Part shown: positions 1 to 10,338 of the stretch, in pieces
Position numbering within the stretch: position 1 is the first letter of the stretch
Layout of the letters: each line of letters begins with the position of its first letter
From: Lodderomyces elongisporus
Taxonomy: Eukaryota > Ascomycota > Pichiomycetes > Serinales > Debaryomycetaceae
DNA length: 64,000 nt
Direction of reading: 5' to 3'
Assembly (NCBI RefSeq): GCF_030384665.1
Contig: NC_083674.1
Coordinates: forward strand, 1,984,001-2,048,000
Notes under the pieces: model-generated
Seen by the model: the letters and a program-made list of their open reading frames with translations, nothing else
The model's database searches: none
Told to the model about the DNA's origin: nothing
Translations under genes and position numbers: made by a program

Positions 1-3000
1 CAATCTAGGGGCTATAAGGTATTCGCTGATCAAGTCAACGTATCCACTCCAATCATACTCGGGGCCAAGAATAACAAAAAGCTCTTTTAAACATCTCATT
101 CCGCTCAGCCTAATGCTCTTGGCAATTTTGTCCGTAACAATTTTGTCATCTTCGCGATCTTCATGATCAATATTAGCATTTGAAATCTGTTCATCTTCAT
201 TGTCGTTTTCGTTTTCCACGGCATCAGCATAAACCTCGCCATTGCTATTGCTAGAAGAAACGTCCAATCTGTTTTGAGCAGATATTAATGAATAAACCAA
301 TGGCTTGATGGTCCATGCCAATACATCGGCATAGTTTTTACTCAACACCTCGTACATTTGCTGCACAAGATTGATAAAACCAGCCATCCTTCTTAGTTCA
401 GATTTGTCATACCCCAAGCTTATTGTGGGTATTTTTTTATTAAAGTAATTGGCATAATCGAGTTTATCTGCACCAACAGATATAAATGATATGATGTCTT
501 CATTATTGAAGTTTGGCAAAAACGATACCACAGCATTTTTGTTTCCTTGTTTACTATTGCTTTTTGGTTTTCCTTGAACTTTACCAAACAAGATACGAAC
601 AACAAGCGGCATTATAATAGGTCTGTCTATATCCTCAATTGTAGAGTTGGATGTGGTGAATGTGATTATTTCATCGCTAAATGTGACGTCATCCAACAAG
701 TTTTTCAACTTGTCTCTGTACTTGTTGATAACTGGATTATTGTATGCAAATATCACATTCAATGCCAACTGTTGTGTTTTAGAAAATGTACTAGCCAAAA
801 GAGTTTTCATGTATTGGAACAATTCGTCGGCAGCATCGAGCTTTTTCAAATTTTTAGTTTGAGCAAGTACAGCTAACAACTCATTTCGATCTGATCTCAG
901 CCAATCTTGCTCTTGCTCGTCATCAGTTTTTCCATGTACCACCAACAGCACCAACCTCGATGCATCTATCACTTGGGGCACAGCTTTCAAAGCTGACAAC
1001 ACGTTTGATTTCAAAAACGAATTAAAGGTGTTTTCATTAACTGAGTTTTGGCAAATCTCTACTATTGAACCATCAACATTGCGAAAAGTTTTCATGTGCA
1101 GATTTTCAAAGTGCGCAAAGTTGTTATAAAGTCTTGTATTTCTCGGCTGCCACTCAACCAAAGTGCTTTCAACGTCCATAAACTCTTCTTGACCAATATC
1201 GTTGCGTATTTGATTGTTATAATCTTTTGTTAGTAAGAAATAAGCAATTTGCCATATTTCTTGTCGACAAACATTCGCAATAAGGGGCAATGCTTCATAG
1301 ACCGCTTTCCAACATGGCTGAAACCTATTTGACAATAATCCAAACAAATAGTTTACGATGATTTTCTTGTCCTCAGAAGAAGGTTTGATATCCTTAGCAA
1401 ATTCAGAAGCTAAATTCCTCACTCGTAATAAAATATCTCTACTCGTATCAATAGTTAATGGAATTTGCTCGATAATTCTGATTTGTGAAAGAACCGCGGT
1501 TTCAGTTTGCAGAGAACCTTTATCTTTCAAAGACATTATGGTAAAGATCAACTCAATAGCATTTTCCCTCGTTTCATGGCTGGGCAAATACAAACAGTCC
1601 AAAGCACGCTGTAAAAACACTTGAGGGTCAGTTGCAAACTTGACAAAATCATTCATAGTCTTGAGGAAACTTGAGGATTGATTCAATCTAACAAAGTCTT
1701 GATCAAGGTATGCTAGTATTCTGCAAACGTTTTCATTTGAACTTAAAGTTTCACCCTTTTTTTCAATTTCGGTTTGTTCACTGATTTTCCTGTACAAAAT
1801 ACTTAAAATCATTGAGGCCAGTTCTCTTCCCAAAACATCATCTGGAAGTTCAAAAAGCGTTTGGGTCAATAAATCAACATTAATTTGACAAGTTTTGGCA
1901 TAATTGAAAATCAAAAGCTTCCAGTACAAATCGTAATAACTTTTCGAATCAATGTCAGCTGTAGCTGCAATGGATAGTTTCTCAACTGATTTAGAAGGTA
2001 TAGTAAAAGTTTGTTTGATAAGATTTTGTTTTCCAGCATGGTTCAAAAACAAAATGACCCGTTTCATTTTGTCTGCAGAGTCCACTGCCCGGTTTATGTA
2101 ATCCTGAATGTGTTTCCCAATTGCAAATTTTTCCACTTTTGAGCCCGCAACTGCAAGTGCAGACTCTGCAAATAATAGAAAATCATTACCTTCATTGATC
2201 GTAATCATTACTTGAAAAAATCGTTTTTGGTACTTGATTAATGCCTGTGAGTCGGCATTTCTGAAAGTAATGACCAACAAATACACAAAGGACTCAGTGA
2301 GTTCTCTTGGTAGCAGCTGTATCAGGTTGAGTTTAGTTATTATTTTATCCACTGTTGTAAGCACACAACTCCAATCGGAAACTTTTCTTCCTGAGTCTGC
2401 AAAACTCAAAGTTGAAAGGATCTGGCATGACACAAGAAGCGAAAGTGTGCATTTTGGATTTTTTTCTAAAAGCTCTTGCAAAGACAATGTAACCATTTCG
2501 TAAAACTTGGCACAAGCTTCCTGTTCACCGTGATGCAAGACATCAAGGAGAATATCTGAGAGCAAACTGGTAAGTTTTGGCTGCACAGCTTCTTTTTGTT
2601 GTTGCAATTGTTGTTGTTGCTGCTGCTGCTGCAGCTGCTCCTGCTGCAGTGAAAGGCGTTGATCGTTCTTGAAAACTATACAATTCAAAATGCTTGATAA
2701 GATCGCCTTTGCCTTTGTATGGAAGGTACCGGTTGTATTCTTCATCGACTCACTATACATGATCTTTAAAGACTCACAGTAGTTGTCATTATCAATAACA
2801 TCTTGTACCTGACTCTCAAGGGAAAACTCGACAATTTCGTTAAGGGATTTGGATCCCAGTTTCCTGATCAAGTACGATAACGACTCCGCACAAAATCGTG
2901 AAATGTACGTTTGCTTTTTCAATTTCAACAATGGAGCCAACTCTTGGAAAGTAGGCTTCAAATCTTCAACAAGGTATCTCACCAAATATTTGAAAGCAAA

Positions 3001-3486
3001 TGCAAGCGCATTAAATATCCAGTCCAATGCATTTGAAGAGTTTCTATTGTTTTGAAAATCATTTGGATTTTGAGCTAATGCAACTTCACTCAACAAGTGG
3101 AGTGTTTTTAAGTAGTAGGCCAAAAAATCTGGACCCAAATCGTGGATAAACTGGGTAAGTAGTTCCAAGCTAGGTTGTAAGGAATGTACATCATTTTGTT
3201 TTATGGCATTGTAGATTGCTTCAAATATTCGTAGCTGGTAGTGCAAGACCTGCGGTAATGACTGACACAACTCCTCTATACTATCGACTAGCTCTGTAAA
3301 TACTTTTGATAGGTTGAGTTCTTTCCAGTGTTCAAGTGTCGTCAACAAGTGTGAAGATTCTACCTCATCGTGAACTCTTTTCTCGAGTCTTCTGCTGGGT
3401 TCGATTTTTATCGAGTCGACCCTTTCTCGAAATGACTTGAACGCATGCCGTCTACTTGATTCCGTAGATTTGACCTTTACCGCCAT
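1..3486 (-). CDS. UTP20: UTP20, U3 snoRNP/SSU-processome HEAT-repeat scaffold (partial, N-terminal 1162 residues)
   Basis: The reading frame is open from an ATG at 3486 to the window edge, so the C-terminal half is missing. It is absent from stop-to-stop lists because no stop lies inside the window. I translated the two ends by hand. The N-terminus contains the family block FKSFRERVDSIKIEPSRRL followed by DEVESSHLLTTLEHWKELNL and SLPQVLHYQLRIFEAI, which I recognise as the conserved start of Utp20/DRIM. Utp20 is a very large helical-repeat protein of the small-subunit processome. It is needed for 18S rRNA processing and acts in the nucleolus; the yeast protein is about 2500 residues, so roughly half is present. 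A Gln-rich stretch of about 20 residues (coded at 2581-2645) interrupts the helical region. The ATG is taken as the first in frame. It is divergent from the DUF155 gene across 427 bp. Confidence 0.9.
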   Translation of the reverse strand, partial: MAVKVKSTESSRRHAFKSFRERVDSIKIEPSRRLEKRVHDEVESSHLLTTLEHWKELNLSKVFTELVDSIEELCQSLPQVLHYQLRIFEAIYNAIKQNDVHSLQPSLELLTQFIHDLGPDFLAYYLKTLHLLSEVALAQNPNDFQNNRNSSNALDWIFNALAFAFKYLVRYLVEDLKPTFQELAPLLKLKKQTYISRFCAESLSYLIRKLGSKSLNEIVEFSLESQVQDVIDNDNYCESLKIMYSESMKNTTGTFHTKAKAILSSILNCIVFKNDQRLSLQQEQLQQQQQQQQLQQQKEAVQPKLTSLLSDILLDVLHHGEQEACAKFYEMVTLSLQELLEKNPKCTLSLLVSCQILSTLSFADSGRKVSDWSCVLTTVDKIITKLNLIQLLPRELTESFVYLLVITFRNADSQALIKYQKRFFQVMITINEGNDFLLFAESALAVAGSKVEKFAIGKHIQDYINRAVDSADKMKRVILFLNHAGKQNLIKQTFTIPSKSVEKLSIAATADIDSKSYYDLYWKLLIFNYAKTCQINVDLLTQTLFELPDDVLGRELASMILSILYRKISEQTEIEKKGETLSSNENVCRILAYLDQDFVRLNQSSSFLKTMNDFVKFATDPQVFLQRALDCLYLPSHETRENAIELIFTIMSLKDKGSLQTETAVLSQIRIIEQIPLTIDTSRDILLRVRNLASEFAKDIKPSSEDKKIIVNYLFGLLSNRFQPCWKAVYEALPLIANVCRQEIWQIAYFLLTKDYNNQIRNDIGQEEFMDVESTLVEWQPRNTRLYNNFAHFENLHMKTFRNVDGSIVEICQNSVNENTFNSFLKSNVLSALKAVPQVIDASRLVLLVVHGKTDDEQEQDWLRSDRNELLAVLAQTKNLKKLDAADELFQYMKTLLASTFSKTQQLALNVIFAYNNPVINKYRDKLKNLLDDVTFSDEIITFTTSNSTIEDIDRPIIMPLVVRILFGKVQGKPKSNSKQGNKNAVVSFLPNFNNEDIISFISVGADKLDYANYFNKKIPTISLGYDKSELRRMAGFINLVQQMYEVLSKNYADVLAWTIKPLVYSLISAQNRLDVSSSNSNGEVYADAVENENDNEDEQISNANIDHEDREDDKIVTDKIAKSIRLSGMRCLKELFVILGPEYDWSGYVDLISEYLIAPRL
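2581..2645 (-). repeat. CAA/CAG run in UTP20 coding a Gln-rich insert
   Basis: On the minus strand this is a mixed CAG/CAA run giving about 20 mostly Gln residues (near residues 281-302), with two in-frame CTG codons. It is an expandable trinucleotide tract inside a helical-repeat scaffold. Confidence 0.85.
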
Positions 3487-3913
3487 AGTACTAGTGTGAT
3501 TCTAGTAAAACTTTAGTTGTGGATATATGGTTGCAACTAAATAAGATCTATTAAGTATGTGTTTATAAATATATACCTATATTTTTTTTTTTTTTTTCCT
3601 TTAACAAATATCCTTCTATATTTCAGTGTATAATGGAATTTTTCAAAAGTCTACATAGTTTAGGTATCTTTTTCTTGTGATGCGCATCTCCTCACGTGAC
3701 GCAAAAAACAGGTGGTAGCAACCATCCCGAATCGCGCATAATGTTGTATCATTTTACACATATAATACTGATACGACTGGGCAAGCCAAGTTCCTTTTAC
3801 ACATTGATAAACAAGTCTTATACCCAAAGCAACGAGTTCATTGCCAATTTTCCTTTGAGCGATTAAAATCAAGAAAAGTTGATTGAATAGTATTTAATAA
3901 TAAAAAAATAATA
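3487..3913. promoter_or_regulatory. Divergent promoter region UTP20 / RMD1-type gene
   Basis: This 427 bp AT-rich spacer lies between two divergent starts. It contains a T14-type run near 3585 and a CACGTG E-box at 3693-3698 within TCACGTGAC, a Cbf1-type site. I see no RNA gene here. An ORF antisense at 3660-3872 has random composition and is not called. Confidence 0.6.
3693..3698. promoter_or_regulatory. E-box CACGTG (Cbf1-type)
   Basis: CACGTG within TCACGTGAC in the UTP20 / RMD1-type divergent promoter. Confidence 0.45.
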
Positions 3914-5389
3914 ATGAGTGAGACCAGTGATAGCGATACAACGCCGTTACTACCACCACCATCACATTCAACTAGCATTCCTGAGAGCCCCATAGTGCTA
4001 GAACCCAAAAAGTCAAATGACTCCAAATCATCGAAACTGAATCAGCCCCATCAGCCACTGCTGTCTTTGATGTCCCAGCAGCTGCAGCAGCAGCAGAAGC
4101 AGCAGCAGCAGAAATTTCTGCCTGCACAGACAATGAAACTGAATTCAAAAATTGCACAATCCAACAAGATTGGACTTCAAAGAACCAGCAGGACTACACT
4201 GAAAATGAAGTTGCTTCCAGAAGATCCCGACCTCACGAGCATCAACAACAAACGAGTCAGCGCGGGCGCTAATGGCATAGATGGTGGTGCTGGTAAAAAT
4301 AACGATGGTAGTAACGATGATGACGATGACGATGACGATGATGACGATGATGACGAAGATGAAGCTTATGGAACACGTCCTACTAGAGTATATTCACAGG
4401 CTAAGATGATTACTGATACTTCGGCAAGGAAAGATGCAGAAACATTAGGAAAGGTGCATCGAGATTTGTTACCAAGGGTTACAGCTTATTGTACGTGTGC
4501 TTCGTATAGAATGAAGGAGTTATTGAGATGGTTGAAAGATCGAAAACGGATCCACAATACTAGTCCGAAGTTGTTTGATGAGTGTTTGTACACTCCTTTT
4601 ACTTACAAGGACTGGAGAGGTGATTCGTCACACAATGATGATGAGAATGGTCATAAGTTGATTAGGTTGGCTGATGAAGGTGGCGAGATTGACATTGGTA
4701 AGAAATCCGACTTGTTTATTTTCGAGTACGGTGTAGTTATTATGTGGGGCTATACGCAAAAGGAGGAAGCGGCATTTTTGGACGACTTGGCGAGGTTTGA
4801 GCTGGAAAAGTTGTCGGCTGAGGATATTCAAATTGAGGAATTCAATTATTACATTACAAAGTCGTATCAGCCTAGAATCTACAATGACTTTATAACGCTT
4901 AGAGATGATGATAATTACATGTTGAAACTTTCGATATCGCATGCGCTTGCCCAGTCTGTTAAAATCTCTTTGTTTGAAGAGTTGGTGGATAATACTATTG
5001 AAGATACACAAGATATTCCGCTGCAAATTGCAAGAACAGGTAAAGTCGAAATGAACCGGGATGAGATCATGAAGTCTATTGGTGAGTTGTTTATTTTGAG
5101 AATCAATATCAATTTGCATGGTTCCGTATTGGATTCTCCTGAACTAATGTGGGCGGAACCCCAATTAGAGCCCATTTACCAGGCCACAAGAGGGTACCTT
5201 GAGATTAATCAGCGTGTTGAGCTTTTGAATCAGAGATTGGAAGTTATTTCAGATTTGTTACAGATGTTGAAAGAACAACTTGGACATTCACACGAGGAAA
5301 GCTTAGAGTTTATTGTTGTTTTGCTTGTTGGCGTTGAAGTTCTTGTGAGTATTGTCAACATCATCATTGATTTATTCAAGTTTCAATAA
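3914..5389 (+). CDS. RMD1: RMD1/RMD8-type DUF155 membrane protein
   Basis: 491 residues. The first ~155 residues are low complexity: Ser/Pro-rich, a Q/K run near residues 56-68, and a run of about 13 Asp coded near 4316-4360. From about residue 180 the conserved DUF155 (RMND1/Rmd1) domain follows, with RVTAYCTCASYRMKELLRWL, the block PKLFDECLYTPF, and FEYGVVIMWG further on. The C-terminus ends in a hydrophobic helix (about residues 462-488) after a coiled-coil-like stretch, as usual for this family. S. cerevisiae Rmd1 and Rmd8 are named for a meiotic-division screen. Relatives include mitochondrial RMND1, but no clear mitochondrial presequence is seen here, which favours the cytosolic/vacuole-associated branch. 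Orthology to RMD1 rather than RMD8 is inferred from length and has not been tested. Confidence 0.82.
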   Translation: MSETSDSDTTPLLPPPSHSTSIPESPIVLEPKKSNDSKSSKLNQPHQPLLSLMSQQLQQQQKQQQQKFLPAQTMKLNSKIAQSNKIGLQRTSRTTLKMKLLPEDPDLTSINNKRVSAGANGIDGGAGKNNDGSNDDDDDDDDDDDDDEDEAYGTRPTRVYSQAKMITDTSARKDAETLGKVHRDLLPRVTAYCTCASYRMKELLRWLKDRKRIHNTSPKLFDECLYTPFTYKDWRGDSSHNDDENGHKLIRLADEGGEIDIGKKSDLFIFEYGVVIMWGYTQKEEAAFLDDLARFELEKLSAEDIQIEEFNYYITKSYQPRIYNDFITLRDDDNYMLKLSISHALAQSVKISLFEELVDNTIEDTQDIPLQIARTGKVEMNRDEIMKSIGELFILRININLHGSVLDSPELMWAEPQLEPIYQATRGYLEINQRVELLNQRLEVISDLLQMLKEQLGHSHEESLEFIVVLLVGVEVLVSIVNIIIDLFKFQ

Positions 5390-5455
5390 TGATTTCTTTT
5401 TAACATGTTTATGAATAAATATATGCACAAACACACACACACACATACATACATA

Positions 5456-5457
<2 letters not shown>

Positions 5458-5488
<31 letters not shown>
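5458..5488. repeat. (TA)n microsatellite
   Basis: About 15 TA units, directly preceded by an (AC)n run and TACA repeats at 5429-5455. Confidence 0.95.
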
Positions 5489-5492
<4 letters not shown>

Positions 5493-6369
5493 GTGTATAT
5501 ATGACTCATTAGCTTCTCAATAGTATGAATAGGCATTCTTGGTGTTTTCATCATTTTTATTTTTTTATGACCAACAAGTTTGTTCATGATTTCTACGTTG
5601 CTTAATATAAGTATAGTTCTTGGTGGCTTATTTAGTCAAGGGCCTGTAGATTTTTATCTTGTAAGAGAATATTCTATTAATAGGTAGGTACTAGTGCCAC
5701 GTTGAGGGCTGGATGTGATTAAAGAAACGCCTTTTAAGAAAAATAGTTTTAGAAGATGAGGGATTTTCGATTTTTTAACGAGCAGTATTTTTCTTTTCTT
5801 TTTTTTTTTTTTTGTTTTTTTTTTTTTTTTATACCGAAAGAAGAATACATAAATAGGAGCTTGCGAGGGCAAAGAAAGGCAAAAAAGAAAGGATAAAGGT
5901 TTACGATGGTGTGATGCTTTGCAGTATTTCTCAGAGATGAGATACAAGAGTAATTCAGCAATTAAATTGATGGTCTATTTGAGAAGATATGAGCACTTTC
6001 ATATTCCGAGGTCAACGCTCTCCTTCTCCCTGAATGTAAAACTACCAGTTTCATAAATATAAATTTTTTTTTTGATTATTATTTTTAATTTTTATATTTT
6101 GCGGCCCACGTTGGACCTAGACAGCACAGTAAAGAAAGAAAAAAAAAAACAGACATTTGTTTTTGGAGCTTCCTCTACAAAAATTTAGGAAGTGAAAAGC
6201 TTACAACAACGTAGAGGCTAATTCTAAGTAAAAAAGATGGATGTATCACCATCGCCAACACCAACACCAACACCAACACCTACGCTCCACCTACTCCCAC
6301 TCCCTTTCTCCTTCTTTTCCCCTTTACTTTCTGGAGGCTTATTCGACTTCTCTTTAAATTTTAATTTTT

Positions 6370-6373
<4 letters not shown>

Positions 6374-6400
<27 letters not shown>
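6374..6400. repeat. (CT)n microsatellite
   Basis: About 13 uninterrupted CT units. Confidence 0.95.
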
Positions 6401-6404
<4 letters not shown>

Positions 6405-6524
6405 ATAACCCCTTTGTTAGCTCTAAATATAGTACTTGTAATGATGGTCCCAGTGTAGAATACCAACTAAAGGGCATTTGCAAAAATTATTTTTTTCCAG
6501 AATTTCTTTTCTTGTTCTCCTTTC

Positions 6525-6547
6525 TTCCTTCCTTCCTTCCTTCCTTC
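6525..6547. repeat. (CCTT)n tetranucleotide repeat
   Basis: Five to six CCTT units in a pyrimidine-rich stretch. Confidence 0.9.
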
Positions 6548-7692
6548 TCTTATAATTTCTCAGTATTACTTTAAACTCATTTAAATGCTGGAAGAGGATA
6601 GTTGAATAGACTGTAAATGTAGCAATTGGATGTATGTCTATATATATATATATATATAATTTTGTACTTGTATTTAGTGTATAATGAAGGTGCTAAAAAT
6701 AATACTCATAAGAGAAAGTGAGAAGAAAAAAAAAAAAAAAAAGAAAGAAAAATTCAAATTTTACCTCAAAAGTGATGCATCATCATCACCAACGTCTTCT
6801 ACCAATTTTCTTTTTTTTACTTTTTTGGCTTTAACAGTACTGTTAAACAAAGCACTATTTGAGCAATTTGAAACATAAAAGTTGATATAAATATCTCATC
6901 CATTTTCCAACCACTTGATTCTTTGGTCTATTATATTAAGTTTTTCTTGTTCAACCACCCTTTTTCTCCTTCCTCCCACTAAGGATATTGTCAACTTAAT
7001 AATAAGAGTTGCTAAAACAAACAAAAAATCTACCGAATTTTAGTGGACTTCATTCATCTCAAAATAAAAATAAAAAATAAAAAACCAATAACACCACCAC
7101 CATCATCACCAAATTATTTCATATATGAAATTAGATTACACAGTGCTCAAACTGTTCAACTATTACTTTATGATCAAAGGAAGCGAAGTTGGATTATAAA
7201 TATATATAGCTACCACCCATTATCCAGGCTTGTATCAACTGACTCGTTTTTTTTTTTAAAGAAACGTAATTAAATCCAATTAAATTTTTGTTTGACTTCA
7301 ACAACGTTACCAAAAAAAGTTTAACAACAACAACGTCATCATCATCATCATCACCGAGACCAACATCAAAGCTTATTTGCAGTAGTGGACAGGTAAAGTG
7401 ACACATCAAAAACTTATTAACGCAAAAAGCTATCTAAATTAATCTTGGATAGATATTTGCTTTTATTTGTTTTTTATTTTGATTCATTTCTTCATTACTT
7501 TCCCTTTTTTTTTCCAGCCTTCAAGCTATGATTAACAAGTTTGTTGCAATCTAAAAGAAAAAAAAACACTAAAGAGGAAGAAGCTAACAACAATAACAAT
7601 ATATCTATATATATATATATACAATTTTTTTTTTTACTTTTCCAACCAGTTAAGCAAAATAACAACTTACAAAACAAACAACTGAAAGTGAA

Positions 7693-10338
7693 ATGTCTGA
7701 CCACGAAAGCTTTGAAAGCGCACACCATGCTGCAGCACCTATGAAGGCAGACGAATTTGCCTTGAATGACCATCGTGCAGTTGAGGAACATAATGCTCAT
7801 ACAGCTATCAACGAAAATGTCATTGTGGAGGATACCACAGACATTCGTGGACCTCATTCACCACTTGCAACTTCACCCGCAGCAAAAGCGGCAGCACAGG
7901 CTAACCCACCACCAATCCAACAACAACAACAACAACAAACATCATCGTCATCTGCACATTCACCATCATTACCATCATCTACAACAGTAGTTCAAGGTGA
8001 AATTGGAAGAAGAAGACTGACTAGAAGACGCTCTTCTGCAAATGAGAAGCCATCTTTCATGACTACATTGAGAAGAGATTTCTACCTCAAAGATGACGAC
8101 GATGTAATGCCAATCATAAACAACCCACATAACGGAAGATCAAGGCGCAGGTCGACTCTTGAAAACTTGCAACCAATAATCAAAAAGAAAACTATGAGAA
8201 GCAACTCAAACAATTTGGAAACTGATTTGCTCAGTCCCATGACCAAGACAAAAACTGTTGATAGTTTTAACAACAACAACAATAATAATAATAACAATAG
8301 CAACGTCAACAACGTTAACAACAACAATAACAACAATGCTAGGGATAAGGACGAGGACAATAGAGGTCGCAGAGGATCGAAGTCTTCTATTGACTCTGAC
8401 GATTCCCACGCTTCGAGGTCTTCTCAAGAGACTGAAGAAGATGTCTGTTTTCCCATGATGCGCGAGCACATTAGAATCAACGGAATCGATTTTGATGAAA
8501 TTGATGAGTTTATCAGAGAAGAAAGGGATGAAGCCGCAATGCAACAAGAGTTTATTTCTCGCAATAAGCTGACAATTGAAGAGCTTGAGCCACACGAAAA
8601 AAATAGGTCAACTTCCTTGAGCAGACAAAAGACCCAAAGCCAAGCAGCAATGAAGTATACACCAAGAAATATCTTGAAAAGTTTTTCAAAATTTGAAGAA
8701 GTACAAGATACTGAAACAACAACTTCTTCATCAGACGAAGTCAAGTTTAAAAAAGAAGCGAATATTATTGATGAAGACGACTCGTCTTCAGAGCAAGTGA
8801 AGTTTGGCGGTGCAAGAATTTCTGATGGCACTAGCACCCAAGGAAGTCTCCCCGATAGATTTTCATTCTTTCATTCAGAATCGGAAGAGACCGTTCACGC
8901 ACCAGATATCCCATCTTTGGTCACCAATGGCCAATCGATTCGCGAGTTGTTTCGCGATGGACAAGAGACATGGTGGTTGGATTGCACTTGCCCTACCGAT
9001 GCAGAGATGAAAATGTTGGCTAAAGCTTTTGGGATCCATCCTTTGACAGCAGAGGATATTAGGATGCAGGAAACGCGTGAGAAAGTTGAGCTTTTCAAGA
9101 GCTACTACTTTGTTTGTTTCCACACTTTTGAACCAGATAAAGAATCAGAGGATTATTTGGAACCCATCAACGTGTATATTGTCGTGTTTCGCGATGGTAT
9201 TCTTACATTCCATTTCTCGCCAATCTCCCATCCGGCAAATGTGAGAAGAAGAGTTCGTCAATTAAGGGATTACGTTGACGTTACCGCTGACTGGCTTTGT
9301 TATGCTATGATTGATGACATTACCGATGGATTTGCACCCGTCATTCATGGTATCGAGTACGAGGCAGACGCAATTGAAGATGCAGTCTTTGTCGCAAGAG
9401 ACACAGATTTCTCAAATATGTTGCAAAGGATTGGCGAATCAAGACGCAAAGTGATGACTTTGATGCGACTTCTTTCCGGCAAAGCAGACGTTATCAAAAT
9501 GTTTGCCAAGAGATGTCAAGACGAGCTTGCCCTGGGATACCAAAAACAACTTAGGCAACAGCAACAGCAGCAACATCAATATCAGCAACAATATCAACCC
9601 CAGTATCCATACGTTGCTCCACAACCAACTACTACCTCCACAACCACCAATGCTGGCGCAGATGCAACGTTTGGACCAGGACCCACTCCAGTTGGAATTG
9701 GTGCAAGTTTCACTTCGTCTACATCTCCCACGCCAGGAGCTCAACAACCGCATCAACCGCAACAAGCTTATACTGGAGCAGCCGTACCACCACCACCACC
9801 ACTACCATTCATTCAGCCATCTCCATTTCAAACCAACTGGACACAAAACAATTCTGACAATGCACGTCCCCGTGCAGATATTGCTTTATATCTCGGTGAT
9901 ATTCAAGATCATATAATTACAATGTTTCAAAACTTGCTTGCTTACGAAAAAATCTTTAGTCGTTCTCACTCCAACTACTTGGCCCAATTGCAGGTTGAAA
10001 GCTTTAACTCAAACAATAAGATTTCAGAAATGTTTTCCAAGGTGACTATTATCGGTACCATGCTTGTGCCACTTAACTTGGTTACAGGTATGTTTGGTAT
10101 GAATGTGAGAGTTCCTGGTGAACAAGGCAGTATCGCATGGTTTTTTGGAATTTTGGGTGTTCTTATTGTAGTGATCATAGTGAGTATTTTTTTGGCCAAT
10201 TGGTGGTTGAAAAGAATGAATAGAAAGCTAAATAGCGAACCCCGACCTGTTTTTAATTCACGTCGGAGCATCAGAAGTTTGGGATTGAAGAGACATAGTG
10301 CAAAGTCAATTATCAGCTTCCCCAATAAATATGATTGA
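7693..10338 (+). CDS. CorA-family Mg2+ transporter (ALR1/MNR2 type)
   Basis: 881 residues. The N-terminal ~400 residues are cytosolic and low complexity (Gln, Asn and acidic runs; Asn-rich around residues 195-215). The conserved fungal CorA domain starts near residue 420 (WWLDCTCPTDAEMKML, GIHPLTAEDI, REKVELFKSYYFVCF). It continues through a helical stalk to the two C-terminal membrane helices. The signature GMN motif is at residues 802-804, as GMNVRVPGE, right after the first membrane helix. Family members import Mg2+ at the plasma membrane (Alr1) or release it from the vacuole (Mnr2). Which one this is cannot be settled by eye, although I lean to the MNR2-like branch. Anomaly: a Q/P/T-rich block of about 110 residues (about 612-722) splits the normally continuous stalk between FAKRC and RADIALYLGD. 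Confidence 0.92.
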   Translation: MSDHESFESAHHAAAPMKADEFALNDHRAVEEHNAHTAINENVIVEDTTDIRGPHSPLATSPAAKAAAQANPPPIQQQQQQQTSSSSAHSPSLPSSTTVVQGEIGRRRLTRRRSSANEKPSFMTTLRRDFYLKDDDDVMPIINNPHNGRSRRRSTLENLQPIIKKKTMRSNSNNLETDLLSPMTKTKTVDSFNNNNNNNNNNSNVNNVNNNNNNNARDKDEDNRGRRGSKSSIDSDDSHASRSSQETEEDVCFPMMREHIRINGIDFDEIDEFIREERDEAAMQQEFISRNKLTIEELEPHEKNRSTSLSRQKTQSQAAMKYTPRNILKSFSKFEEVQDTETTTSSSDEVKFKKEANIIDEDDSSSEQVKFGGARISDGTSTQGSLPDRFSFFHSESEETVHAPDIPSLVTNGQSIRELFRDGQETWWLDCTCPTDAEMKMLAKAFGIHPLTAEDIRMQETREKVELFKSYYFVCFHTFEPDKESEDYLEPINVYIVVFRDGILTFHFSPISHPANVRRRVRQLRDYVDVTADWLCYAMIDDITDGFAPVIHGIEYEADAIEDAVFVARDTDFSNMLQRIGESRRKVMTLMRLLSGKADVIKMFAKRCQDELALGYQKQLRQQQQQQHQYQQQYQPQYPYVAPQPTTTSTTTNAGADATFGPGPTPVGIGASFTSSTSPTPGAQQPHQPQQAYTGAAVPPPPPLPFIQPSPFQTNWTQNNSDNARPRADIALYLGDIQDHIITMFQNLLAYEKIFSRSHSNYLAQLQVESFNSNNKISEMFSKVTIIGTMLVPLNLVTGMFGMNVRVPGEQGSIAWFFGILGVLIVVIIVSIFLANWWLKRMNRKLNSEPRPVFNSRRSIRSLGLKRHSAKSIISFPNKYD

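Larger units (their letters stand above)
5390..7692. other. 2.3 kb repeat-rich intergenic region upstream of the Mg2+ transporter
   Basis: No gene recognised. It holds an (AC)n run followed by a (TA)n run (5429-5488), two poly-T blocks (about 5800-5832), an ACCAAC hexamer run (about 6248-6280), (CT)n at 6374-6400, and (CCTT)n at about 6525-6547, with more A/T runs to 7690. The short ORFs here are translations of these repeats. The region probably contains the terminator of the DUF155 gene and a long, pyrimidine-rich promoter and leader for the transporter. Confidence 0.7.

Noticed and set aside
8082..8360. Leu-rich antisense ORF in the Mg2+ transporter
   Set aside because: Reverse translation of the Asn run in the real gene.
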